NCBI GenBank assembly: GCA_009921765.1
Contig: RFXC01000027.1
Location: 1-27,324, forward strand
Length of the DNA: 27,324 nt
Direction of reading: 5' to 3'
From: Betaproteobacteria bacterium
GTDB taxonomy: Bacteria > Pseudomonadota > Gammaproteobacteria > Burkholderiales > Burkholderiaceae
Below the pieces are notes generated by a model. That model did no database searches. It worked only from the letters and a program-made list of their open reading frames with translations, and was not told the origin of the DNA. Each line of letters begins with the position of its first letter. The stretch's first letter is position 1. The position numbers and the translations under genes are program-made. Below are positions 7,869 through 15,118 of this stretch, in pieces.

Positions 7869-8648
7869 ATGATCCCTACCCGAAAACTCTGGCTCCAGAG
7901 CAGTTCTTCCGATTCCGACGCTGCGATCTGGAGCGTGTATCAGCAGTCTGCGCGTCGCCACGCACGGGCACTGCTCGGCCCCCAGTTCGACTTCGAGTTT
8001 CACGGCGTGAGCCGCACCTTCCCGGGGGTTGATCAGTCGGACAGCGCCTTTCACCTCGCCAGCCGCGAAGTCGTCCGCAACGCGATCCTCGCCGAGCAAC
8101 AGGGCTACGCCGCGTTTGTGAATGTCAGCACCAACGAAACCGGCCATCTCGAAATTCGTGAGCTGACCGATTTGCCTGCGGTATTCATCACCGAGGCAGC
8201 CGTGCATCTTGCGTCGCAGATCGGGGGGCGCTTTGCCTTTCTCACCCACAACCGCGGCGCCCGGTTGCGGATGGAAGCCTTCACGCGCGAATATGGTCTG
8301 GGTGAACAGGTGGTCGAAGGCGCGTCCATGGCGCTCACCTATCACGACTTCAGCGCGATGTACGCCAACCCGGCGCCGGCGCTGGAGGCATTCAGAGGCG
8401 AGGCCCGCAAAGCGATCGCGCGCGGCGCCAAGGTACTGATCCCCGCGGGGGGGCCACTCAACATGTTCTTCGTCGAGAATGGCCTGCGCGCGGTGGATGG
8501 GGTGCCGTTGCTGGACATCCTGGGGGTGGCGCTCAAGATGGCCGAGGCGCAGATCGCGCTCCGCGACCATGGGATGCTGTTTCGCACGCCCACCGCCTAT
8601 CCGGACAGCTGGCGGACCACCCTCCGCGAGATGTTCCTCGCAACCTGA
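7869..8648 (+). CDS. Asp/Glu-racemase superfamily protein without any cysteine
   Basis: A 259-residue protein with the two-domain pattern of Asp/Glu/hydantoin racemases, maleate isomerases and arylmalonate decarboxylases (GYAAFVNVSTNETG near 79-92, LPAVFITEAAVHLASQIGGRFAFLT, ARGAKVLIPAGG near 184-195, DGVPLLDILGVALKMAE). The superfamily uses one or two catalytic cysteines, typically in VxACxxDP and VxLGCxG loops. Here those positions align with S87 and G194, and the whole protein contains no cysteine. It therefore cannot act by the standard two-cysteine racemisation. It may be a metal-free isomerase, lyase or decarboxylase of unknown chemistry, or a ligand-binding relative. It follows the Bug receptor by 24 nt and has a paralogue at 9804-10616. 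Confidence 0.82.
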   Translation: MIPTRKLWLQSSSSDSDAAIWSVYQQSARRHARALLGPQFDFEFHGVSRTFPGVDQSDSAFHLASREVVRNAILAEQQGYAAFVNVSTNETGHLEIRELTDLPAVFITEAAVHLASQIGGRFAFLTHNRGARLRMEAFTREYGLGEQVVEGASMALTYHDFSAMYANPAPALEAFRGEARKAIARGAKVLIPAGGPLNMFFVENGLRAVDGVPLLDILGVALKMAEAQIALRDHGMLFRTPTAYPDSWRTTLREMFLAT

Positions 8649-8655
8649 CTTTCGC

Positions 8656-8673
8656 GCGGGGCGCCTGCCCCGC
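8656..8673. terminator. GC-rich hairpin between convergent genes
   Basis: GCGGGGC (8656-8662) and GCCCCGC (8667-8673) form a perfect 7-bp stem with a 4-nt loop GCCT. It lies in the 47-nt gap between the stops of the racemase-like gene (plus) and the second Bug gene (minus). Only a CTTT follows on the plus strand and there is no clear U-tract on either side, so it may act as a bidirectional, non-canonical terminator. Confidence 0.5.
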
Positions 8674-8695
8674 CTGCCTTTCGCCTCGCGCAGAA

Positions 8696-9661
8696 CTACT
8701 CGGCCTTCAGTCCGGCCTTCCTCGCCACCTCGCGCCAGCGGGCGTTTTCGCTTTGAATCATTGCCCGGGCCTCCTCGATGCTCGAGGTCATCGGTCGCAC
8801 GCCAACGCCCACCAGCTTCTGCGAGATGTCGGCGCGATTGACGGTCGCGACCAGCGCACTGTTCAGCCGGTTGAGCACGGCTGCCGGCGTGGCTGCGGGC
8901 GCCACCAGAATATGCCAGCCGCGGATCACCACATCGACCCCCATCTCACGCAGGGTCGGAATGTCGGGCGCAGTGGGATCGCGCTCGGCGGTGGTGATGG
9001 CAAGGATCTTGACCCGACCGCTCGCCGCCTGTGGACGCGCCACCGACAGCGTCGCCATGAAGGCCTGCACCTCGCCTGTGGCAACTGCCATGATGGCCGG
9101 CGCCGCCCCCTTGAATGGGATGTGCTCCATCCGGATACCGGTCGCCTGCTTGAACTGTTCGAAAGCGATCTGTCCGATGCTGCCGGTTCCCCACGACGAG
9201 AAATTCAGCTTGCCGTCATTCGCCCGCGCATAGGCCACGAAGTCGGCCACCGTCTTGACCGGAAGTTGCGGATTGACAGTGAGCGTGAAGGGAAAATCGT
9301 CCATCAGACCGATCGCTGCAAAGTCCTTGAGCGGATCGTAGGGTACGGTCTTCATGAGAAACGGATTGAGCGCCATGGTTTCGGCCGTGGCAATGAAGAG
9401 CGTGTAGCCATCGGCAGCCGAGCGGGCCACCGCCTCCGCACCGATCACACCATTGGCGCCCGCCTTGTTTTCCACCACCACGCTCTGACCCAGCGTGTCG
9501 GAAAGTCCGCCCGCGACAATGCGGGTGACGATGTCGACGTTGCCCCCAGCCGCAAACGGCACCACGATACGGAGCGGCCGGTCGGGAAAGGTTCCGGTTT
9601 GGGCGAGCGCTGCCGAACTGCCCAGGGCCAGCGCCAGCATGAGCATCACATACCGCTTCAT
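8696..9661 (-). CDS. Bug-family (TctC-like) periplasmic solute receptor 2
   Basis: A 321-residue receptor from the ATG at 9661, preceded by a strong AAGGAGA ribosome binding site. The frame is open further upstream but that part has no signal-peptide character. Residues 1-20 are a Sec signal peptide (MKRYVMLMLALALGSSAALA|Q). The mature domain starts FPDRPLRIVVPFAAGGNVDIVTRI, followed by VVENKAGANGVIGAEAVARSAADGYTLF and HIPFKGAAPAIMAVATGEVQ, all Bug/TctC blocks. It is a paralogue of the receptor at 6867-7844 but transcribed in the opposite direction. It diverges from a second racemase-like gene, so both receptors adjoin a racemase-like gene. No TctA/TctB membrane genes are in the window. The ligand is unknown. 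Confidence 0.95.
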   Translation of the reverse strand: MKRYVMLMLALALGSSAALAQTGTFPDRPLRIVVPFAAGGNVDIVTRIVAGGLSDTLGQSVVVENKAGANGVIGAEAVARSAADGYTLFIATAETMALNPFLMKTVPYDPLKDFAAIGLMDDFPFTLTVNPQLPVKTVADFVAYARANDGKLNFSSWGTGSIGQIAFEQFKQATGIRMEHIPFKGAAPAIMAVATGEVQAFMATLSVARPQAASGRVKILAITTAERDPTAPDIPTLREMGVDVVIRGWHILVAPAATPAAVLNRLNSALVATVNRADISQKLVGVGVRPMTSSIEEARAMIQSENARWREVARKAGLKAE

Positions 9662-9678
9662 CGATCGTCTCCTTGTCT

Positions 9679-9706
9679 GAACGCTGTTTCGCAGCGATTG
9701 TCGTTC
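9679..9706 (-). other. Nested inverted repeats in the leader of Bug receptor 2
   Basis: Outer arms GAACG (9679-9683) and CGTTC (9702-9706) enclose CGCTG/CAGCG (9682-9686 and 9692-9696) around a 5-nt loop. The structure ends 17 nt before the Bug start on the minus strand, so it could be an operator dyad or a 5'-leader hairpin. Arms are short and partly overlapping, so confidence is low. Confidence 0.2.
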
Positions 9707-9737
9707 GACACATCCTAGTGGAAAACGACTTGCCCGG

Positions 9738-9766
9738 TTGACTCGCACCACCCGGCCAATGAAACT
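9738..9766 (+). promoter_or_regulatory. Possible sigma-70 promoter for the second racemase-like gene
   Basis: TTGACT (9738-9743) is a good -35 match. With a 17-bp spacer the -10 position reads GAAACT (9761-9766), which is poor. The 142-bp gap 9662-9803 lies between divergent genes and must contain promoters in both directions; this is the best candidate for the rightward one. Confidence 0.25.
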
Positions 9767-9803
9767 TCGTGCCCCGGCCCACTTCGCTTCCTCTGAGGTC
9801 AAC

Positions 9804-10616
9804 ATGTCAGACGCCCGACCGATCCGACTCTGGTATCAGCTGCTTTCATCTGAAACACGACTGCGAAATTCCATCGCCGCCACCCAGGCGGCTGCCGATC
9901 GCGTGGCGGCCCCGGGCACCAAGGTCGAGGTCCGCGGCACCTCGCAGGGTGCGCTCGGCGACCAGTACCGCCTGTTCTGGCACTACGACGTTCGTGAAGT
10001 GGTCGACAACGGCCTGTCGGTTCGCGAACGCGGTGGTTACGACGCGTTCGTGATCGCCAATTCCCTGGATCCGGCGCTCACCGAACTGCGGGAAATCCTC
10101 GATATCCCGGTGGTGTCCTTCATGGAAGTGTGCTGCTACACCGCCTGCACCATGGGCGAGCGTTTTGCGCTCATCGCACCCAACGAACGATTCATCCCGC
10201 ACTACGAGGATATTGTCCGCAGCTACGGCATTGAGCACCGGCTATCGAGCACCGAGGCGGTGCGCTTTGACAATATCGGACGGTTTGACGATGTATTCAC
10301 CGACGACAAAGTCGGCGATGAACTCCTCGAACAAATGAAAGACGCCTGCGCCCGCGCCATCGCGCGCGGGGCCGAGGTGATCATTCCCGCAGGTCCTTCG
10401 GCCGCCTTCATGGTGAGGCGGCGGATTTTCGAGATCGATGGCGTACCCATCCTTGACGCGTACGGCCTCATCGTGAAAGCCGCCGAGGCGGCGGTCGCCA
10501 TGCACCGCGCCACGGGCGTATGCGTGAGCCGCAAGCGCCGCTACCAGACACCGCCCCGCAACCTGATCCTGCAATGCGCTCAGGTTCGCGGCATTCCCGC
10601 GCTTCGGAACGGTTAA
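9804..10616 (+). CDS. Asp/Glu-racemase superfamily protein lacking both catalytic cysteines
   Basis: A 270-residue protein from the ATG at 9804, supported by GAGGT 5 nt upstream; the frame is open to 9738 but without comparable initiation signals. The family pattern is clear: GGYDAFVIANSLDPAL (77-92), IPVVSFMEVCCYTACTMGERFALIAP (101-126), ARGAEVIIPAGPSAAF (187-202) and DGVPILDAYGLIVKAAEAA. Where racemases and isomerases have VIACFLDP and ILGCAG this protein has N86 (VIANSLDP) and G197 (IIPAGPS). It does contain cysteines elsewhere (C110, C111, C115, C182, C240, C258), but none at the two active-site positions. It shares the Cys-less IPAG loop with the gene at 7869-8648, arguing for a common non-racemase function. 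Two SDR genes follow in the same direction, the first after 17 nt. Confidence 0.82.
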   Translation: MSDARPIRLWYQLLSSETRLRNSIAATQAAADRVAAPGTKVEVRGTSQGALGDQYRLFWHYDVREVVDNGLSVRERGGYDAFVIANSLDPALTELREILDIPVVSFMEVCCYTACTMGERFALIAPNERFIPHYEDIVRSYGIEHRLSSTEAVRFDNIGRFDDVFTDDKVGDELLEQMKDACARAIARGAEVIIPAGPSAAFMVRRRIFEIDGVPILDAYGLIVKAAEAAVAMHRATGVCVSRKRRYQTPPRNLILQCAQVRGIPALRNG

Positions 10617-10633
10617 GCACCAGGACCCCCATC

Positions 10634-11416
10634 ATGTCCCTCACACCTGCCTTGAACCGGTTCTCTCTTGAAGGACGAATCGCCATCGTGACCGGCGCAG
10701 CCCAGGGCATCGGACGCGCCATCGCGCTCGGACTCGCCGGCGCGGGTGCCAAGGTTGCCTGCGTGGATCTGAAAGCCGCCGGCTGCGAGGAAACCGCGGC
10801 ACAGGTCCGGGCCCTGGGGAGCGATGCGATCGCAATCGCCGCCGATGTCTCGAGCGAAGCCGATACCGCCGCTGCCGTTGCTGCGGTCAGGGTCCGGTGG
10901 GGCGCGCTCCATGTGCTGGTGCACGGTGCGGCCGCGTCAGACGCAAGCGGCAGCGTGGTTGAGTACAGCCTCGACGACTGGAATCACGTGGTCGGCGTCA
11001 ATTTCACAGGCGCCTTCCTGATGAGCAAGGCTGCGATTCCGCTGATTGCACAATCCGGCGGCGGGTCGGTCATCCTGATCGCCTCCCAGCTTGCCCGGGT
11101 GGGCAGCGCCCGCCGCGCCGTGTACTGCGCGATCAAGGGCGGCCTGATCAACCTTGCCCGGGCAATGGCTGTTGACCATGCAGGCGAACGTATTCGCGTG
11201 AACACCCTGTCGCCGGGGGCGATTGAAACCGACCGGATGCTGCTGCGATTTGGCACCATGGAGGCGGCCCGCGAGGCCCTGGGGCCGCTGCACCTCACCG
11301 GTACACTGGGACAGCCCGAAGACATCGCCTCGGCCGCCATCTATCTGGCAAGTGACGCGTCGAGCTTTGTCACGGGCACCGATCTGCTGGTCGACGGCGG
11401 CTATACCGCCCGCTGA
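10634..11416 (+). CDS. Short-chain dehydrogenase/reductase (classical)
   Basis: A 260-residue classical SDR from the ATG at 10634, with AGGA 8 nt before it. The cofactor motif TGAAQGIG is at 20-27. The catalytic set is complete: N123 (GVNF), S151 (IASQ), Y164 and K168 (YCAIK). The C-terminal SFVTGTDLLVDGGYTAR is typical of FabG-like enzymes. D45 at the end of strand beta-2 (VACVDLK) suggests NAD(H) rather than NADP(H) preference. It would oxidise or reduce an alcohol/ketone group on a small substrate. It lies 17 nt after the racemase-like gene and 11 nt before another SDR, so the three are likely one transcript. Confidence 0.92.
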   Translation: MSLTPALNRFSLEGRIAIVTGAAQGIGRAIALGLAGAGAKVACVDLKAAGCEETAAQVRALGSDAIAIAADVSSEADTAAAVAAVRVRWGALHVLVHGAAASDASGSVVEYSLDDWNHVVGVNFTGAFLMSKAAIPLIAQSGGGSVILIASQLARVGSARRAVYCAIKGGLINLARAMAVDHAGERIRVNTLSPGAIETDRMLLRFGTMEAAREALGPLHLTGTLGQPEDIASAAIYLASDASSFVTGTDLLVDGGYTAR

Positions 11417-11427
11417 AGGAATCAGGC

Positions 11428-12162
11428 ATGCGTGTGTCCTACGACTTCACCGGTCATGTTGTGCTCATTGCCGGGGCTGGCTCGGGCCTGGGCCTGGCGA
11501 TGGTTCACGCCTGCCTCGCGGCCGGCGCTCAGGTCGTGGCAAGCGACATCGCCACCGAGGCGCTGGCTGCGATCAATCATCCCAGGCTGGTCTGGTCATG
11601 CCTGGACATCACCGATTCCCGGGCGGTCACGGAGCATATCGAGGCGAGCGCCAGTCGTTTCGGCACCATTGACGCGGCCGTGCTCGCCAGTGGTATTCAG
11701 CGACGTGTGCTGGTTGAAGCGATGAGCGATGACGACTGGCTCGCACACATCAACGTGAACCTCAACGGCATTTTCTATCTGGTTCGCGCGCTGTTTCCCG
11801 TGATGAAGAAAAGACGCCGCGGCGCGATCATTGTGTTCACATCGGGGCTTGCCACCGCGGGCTGGCCGGGCGCCACCGCCTACGGCGCGTCGAAAGCGGG
11901 CCTCATCGCACTGGTCAAGTCGGCCGCGCAGGAACTCCGCCCCTATGGCGTACGCATCAATGCCGTGTCGCCGGGGATCATGCACACGCCGCTCTTTCAC
12001 GACAGCGCCAACGCCGACGAAATCAGCATGTACGAGAAGGCGCTGGGCGTATCCGAGCCGGCTGACGTCACCCCCATGCTCATGCATCTGATCTCCGATG
12101 GCGCGGCCACCATCACCGGCAACGTGGTCGAGCGGCGCCTCATTCCCCAGGCCCATTCATGA
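11428..12162 (+). CDS. Short-chain dehydrogenase/reductase
   Basis: A 244-residue SDR with GAGSGLG at 16-22, D40 after strand beta-2 (VVASDIA, suggesting NAD(H)), S139 in FTSG and YGASK with Y152 and K156, so the catalytic residues are intact. The usual NNAG is replaced by LASG (86-89), and the C-terminus reads ITGNVVERRLIPQAHS instead of the common VDGG, so it is somewhat divergent. GAAGGA stands before the ATG at 11428. Eleven nt separate it from the preceding SDR. A stretch of about 220 nt with a promoter-like sequence follows before livH. Confidence 0.9.
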   Translation: MRVSYDFTGHVVLIAGAGSGLGLAMVHACLAAGAQVVASDIATEALAAINHPRLVWSCLDITDSRAVTEHIEASASRFGTIDAAVLASGIQRRVLVEAMSDDDWLAHINVNLNGIFYLVRALFPVMKKRRRGAIIVFTSGLATAGWPGATAYGASKAGLIALVKSAAQELRPYGVRINAVSPGIMHTPLFHDSANADEISMYEKALGVSEPADVTPMLMHLISDGAATITGNVVERRLIPQAHS

Positions 12163-12180
12163 GGTTTCTCAGCCCCCGCC

Positions 12181-12210
12181 TTGCCTCATTTGGCATTTGC
12201 CCCCTAGAAT
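12181..12210 (+). promoter_or_regulatory. Predicted sigma-70 promoter for the liv operon
   Basis: TTGCCT (12181-12186) and TAGAAT (12205-12210) are separated by 18 bp and match the -35 and -10 consensus at 4/6 and 5/6 positions. Transcription from here would start near 12217 and give a leader of about 170 nt before livH, containing two mini-ORFs. The gap 12163-12386 holds no other recognisable gene. Confidence 0.45.
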
Positions 12211-12307
12211 CCGCGCACCCTGGCTCCTGCCCCATGAAGGCCGCAACAACAATCATGGAGCCCATATTCGGCGAACAGGCTTTACGCTCCGAACGGAGGA
12301 TGACCCC

Positions 12308-12343
12308 ATGATGTGGGCCGCAGACAAGGCGGGCACTCGATGA
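12308..12343 (+). CDS. Possible leader mini-ORF 1 upstream of livH
   Basis: An 11-codon frame (MMWAADKAGTR) starting at 12308, preceded by a strong GGAGG (12296-12300) at suitable spacing. Its TGA overlaps the ATG of a second mini-ORF as ATGA at 12340-12343. No homology can be claimed at this length. The ribosome binding site and the overlap chain are the only support. It could be a chance open frame. Confidence 0.25.
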   Translation: MMWAADKAGTR

Positions 12344-12390
12344 ATCCGCTGCTGCATGTGAACGCGCAGACCGGAGGACGCAGGCCATGA
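12340..12390 (+). CDS. Possible leader mini-ORF 2 overlapping the livH start
   Basis: A 16-codon frame (MNPLLHVNAQTGGRRP) whose ATG overlaps the stop of mini-ORF 1 and whose TGA overlaps the livH ATG, in both cases as ATGA. Ribosomes finishing this frame would end on the livH start, an arrangement expected for translational coupling. It contains the GGAGG of livH within its codons. It has only two Leu and one Val, so it is not an obvious branched-chain amino-acid attenuator peptide. Confidence 0.25.
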   Translation: MNPLLHVNAQTGGRRP

Positions 12391-13334
12391 GCGCCGTTAT
12401 CTTTTTTGAAAACCTGATGCAGGCGGTCATCGCCGGGCTTCTCATCGGCTCGGTCTACGGGCTGATGTGTGTCGGGCTGGGGCTGATCTTCGGTCTGATG
12501 CGAGTGATCAACTTTGCCCAGGGCGAGTTCCTCATGCTGGGCATGTACGGTGCTTTCTATGTATGCACCTGGTTCGGGCTCAGTTCGGCAGTGGGCCCGA
12601 TCGTGGGCGCGGTGGTGGCTGGCGTGCTGCTGTACCTGCTCGGCATGGGGCTGCACAAGTCGCTGCTTACCAAAGCCACCGGCATCAAGGTCGCCGGTAC
12701 CGAGGGCGAGGGCCACTATCCTCAACTCATTCTCACGCTGGGCATCTCGCTCGTGCTGGCCAACGGCGCGCTGATCATCTTTGGCAACACGCCGCTCTCC
12801 ATCCGCACCCCCTACAGCGGCTCGGCCTGGGAACTGGGCCCGCTGGTGGGCGACGACATGCTGCTGTTTTTCAACAAGGCCCGGACGATTGCCCTGATGG
12901 TGTCGGTACTGGTTGCCATCGCGGTCTATCAGTTTGTCCACCGTACCCGCATCGGCAAGTCGCTTCGCGCTGCAGCCGACAATCCGGCCGCGGCCACCTA
13001 CATGGGAATCGATGTCGAGCGTTCACACCGAATCTCATTCGGTATTGGCGCAGCCATCACCGGACTCGCGGGCGGGCTGATCGCAAGCTACTACCCGTTC
13101 CAGCCCTACATCGGGCTCGACTTTGTGGTGATCATGTACGCAGGCGTTGTGCTGGGTGGCCTGGGCAGCATGATCGGGGCCTTCTGGGGCGGGCTGGTCA
13201 TCGGGCTCATTCAGCAGGTGTCCACGCTGTTTCTGCCGCTGCAATTGCAAAACGCCATGATTTTCCTGGTGTTCCTACTCATCATCCTGTTCAGGCCCCA
13301 GGGTCTGTTCGGCAAAAACGTTGAAAGGGTCTGA
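12387..13334 (+). CDS. livH: Branched-chain amino acid-type ABC transporter permease (LivH)
   Basis: A 315-residue integral membrane protein with about eight hydrophobic segments. The N-terminal block GLLIGSVYGLMCVGLGLIFGLMRVINFAQGEFLMLGMY (18-55) and the cytoplasmic coupling region RAAADNPAAATYMGIDVERSH (198-218) are characteristic of LivH. VVLGGLGSMIGAFWGGLVIG lies near the C-terminus. GGAGG (12373-12377) precedes the ATG. It pairs with the LivM domain of the next gene, which begins 2 nt after the stop. Transporters of this class import branched-chain amino acids but also urea, amides and aromatic acids, so the name gives the family rather than the substrate. Confidence 0.95.
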   Translation: MSAVIFFENLMQAVIAGLLIGSVYGLMCVGLGLIFGLMRVINFAQGEFLMLGMYGAFYVCTWFGLSSAVGPIVGAVVAGVLLYLLGMGLHKSLLTKATGIKVAGTEGEGHYPQLILTLGISLVLANGALIIFGNTPLSIRTPYSGSAWELGPLVGDDMLLFFNKARTIALMVSVLVAIAVYQFVHRTRIGKSLRAAADNPAAATYMGIDVERSHRISFGIGAAITGLAGGLIASYYPFQPYIGLDFVVIMYAGVVLGGLGSMIGAFWGGLVIGLIQQVSTLFLPLQLQNAMIFLVFLLIILFRPQGLFGKNVERV

Positions 13335-13336
13335 TC

Positions 13337-15118
13337 GTGAAGCTCGATCAAGAACCCAAGTTGTTGCGCACCATCGCGATTGTCGCAGCGGTCTACCTGG
13401 CGTTTGCCTGGCTGATCGATGACAAGTACTACCAGCTGATCCTCACCATCGTGCCGATCTGGGCGATGATGGGCATCGCGTGGAACGTCTTCTCCGGCTA
13501 CAGCGGTCTGGTGTCGTTCGGACACGCCGCGTTCTTCGGAATCGGCGCCTACACGGTCGCGCTGGCGATGATCGGATTCAATCTCTCGCCCTGGTTCGGC
13601 ATTCCGCTGGGAACCGTGGCGGGTGTCATCGCCTCGGTGCTGGTGGGCTATCCCACCTTCAAGCTGCGCGGGGTGTACTTCTCGCTTGCCATGCTCGCCT
13701 ACCCGCTCACGCTGCTCTACATTTTTGAGTGGCTGGGCTACCAGGAAGTCACCATGCAAATGGTGCGCGAGAACAGCTGGATGTACATGCAGTTCAAGAG
13801 TCAGTACACCTACATCGTTGTATCCACGGTGCTGGTGGCCATCGCCGTGTACATATCCGGGCGCATCCATGCCTCCCGTTTTGGCTTGTCGCTTACCGCC
13901 ATCAAACAAAACGAGGCAGCGGCGGAAGGCGCGGGGGTTGATGCCGCAGCCTGGAAGCTGCGCGCCATCATGGTGTCAGGCGCAATCGCTGCTGCGGCGG
14001 GCGGCTACTACGCAGTGGTACTGATCGTGGTCACCCCGCCTTCGGTGTTCGGCATGATCGCATCTGCCCAGGCCATGATCATGGCCTTGTTCGGTGGTGT
14101 GGCCACCGTCTGGGGTCCGGTGATCGGTGCGGCGGTCCTGATTCCGCTCTCGGAAATTCTGCATGCCGAGCTTGGCAACCAGGTGCACGGCATTCACGGT
14201 GTGGTGTTCGGTCTGGCCATCATCGCCATGATCCTGTATGCGCCCGAGGGGCTGCTGCCTAGGCTGCGTGATGCCTGGCGGCGCCGCAACGGCGGCGGGG
14301 CCGACGACGCCGCTGACGCGCAGCGCCGCACGGTCGACCTTCCTGCCGCCGCGAGCGCCGAGCGCCCGCCCATCGGCGAACAGATTGTGCTCAAGGTGAG
14401 CGATCTGTCTCGGGCGTTCGGCGGACTGAAGGCCGTGTCCAACGTCAGCTTCGAGGTCCGCCAAGGCGAGGTGCTGGGCATCATCGGTCCCAACGGTGCG
14501 GGCAAAACTACGCTGTTCAACCTGCTCAATGGTTTCATTCGTGCCGATCAGGGCACGGTCAAGTTTGGACAGCATGAACTCATTGGACTCAAGCCAAACC
14601 AGGTTTGCCGATTGGGTGTAGGCCGCACTTTCCAGGTGGTTCGCCCCTTCCCTCGCATGACCGTGCTGCAGAACGTGGTGGTGGGCGCGTTCGCTGCCGA
14701 GCAGCACAATGACGACCGGGCGGTTGAGCTTGCCCGCCAGGCACTCGACCGGGTTGGCATGCTCGCGCATGAGCAGGTGCTTGCGGGCGGTTTGAACAGC
14801 CTGGAGCTTCGCCTGATGGAGCTTGCACGCGTGCTTGCGGGCCAGCCGCAGCTGCTTTTGCTGGATGAAACGCTCGCAGGATTGGGTAGCGAAGAGGTCG
14901 AGGTCATTCTCGCCGTAATCCGCCGCCTGGCCGACGAAGGCCAAACGATCGTCATCATCGAACACACCATGCAGGCGATGGTTCGTATCGCCGACCGCTT
15001 CCTGGTGCTCGACCACGGCCAGGTGCTGGCTGTCGGCAAGCCTGCTGAAGTCGTCCGCGACCCGGCCGTGATCGAGGCCTACCTCGGCAAGAAGTGGATG
15101 GACCATGCTAAGCATTGA
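13337..15118 (+). CDS. livM-livG: LivM-LivG fusion: ABC permease plus ATPase in one chain
   Basis: A 593-residue protein starting with GTG at 13337 (AAGGG upstream). Residues about 1-310 are a LivM permease (WNVFSGYSGLVSFGHAAFFGIGAY at 49-72, AIKQNEAAAEGAGVDAAAWKL at 188-208). A polar Ala/Arg-rich linker spans about 312-345. Residues about 350-593 are a LivG-type ATPase with Walker A GPNGAGKTT (384-392), Q-loop TFQ (431-433), Walker B LLLLDE (506-511) and H543. The signature loop is GGLNSLELR (484-492) rather than LSxGQ, and DET replaces the usual DEP; comparable divergence (LTLAQ-like) occurs in one LivG subgroup as I recall it. It overlaps livF by 14 nt. Separate livM and livG genes are the common arrangement. 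Confidence 0.95.
   Translation: MKLDQEPKLLRTIAIVAAVYLAFAWLIDDKYYQLILTIVPIWAMMGIAWNVFSGYSGLVSFGHAAFFGIGAYTVALAMIGFNLSPWFGIPLGTVAGVIASVLVGYPTFKLRGVYFSLAMLAYPLTLLYIFEWLGYQEVTMQMVRENSWMYMQFKSQYTYIVVSTVLVAIAVYISGRIHASRFGLSLTAIKQNEAAAEGAGVDAAAWKLRAIMVSGAIAAAAGGYYAVVLIVVTPPSVFGMIASAQAMIMALFGGVATVWGPVIGAAVLIPLSEILHAELGNQVHGIHGVVFGLAIIAMILYAPEGLLPRLRDAWRRRNGGGADDAADAQRRTVDLPAAASAERPPIGEQIVLKVSDLSRAFGGLKAVSNVSFEVRQGEVLGIIGPNGAGKTTLFNLLNGFIRADQGTVKFGQHELIGLKPNQVCRLGVGRTFQVVRPFPRMTVLQNVVVGAFAAEQHNDDRAVELARQALDRVGMLAHEQVLAGGLNSLELRLMELARVLAGQPQLLLLDETLAGLGSEEVEVILAVIRRLADEGQTIVIIEHTMQAMVRIADRFLVLDHGQVLAVGKPAEVVRDPAVIEAYLGKKWMDHAKH

Noticed and set aside
7179..8570. 463-codon minus-strand open frame across Bug receptor 1 and the racemase-like gene
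   Set aside because: Spans two well-supported plus-strand genes; composition is that of an antisense shadow.
12190..12210. TTGGCA as -35 for the liv promoter
   Set aside because: Although a better -35 match, it is only 9 bp from TAGAAT; TTGCCT at 12181 has workable spacing.
13314..13326. AAAACGTTGAAA near the livH end as a second LacI operator
   Set aside because: Only the AACGTT core is palindromic, the flanks do not match the hyuA site, and it lies within coding sequence.
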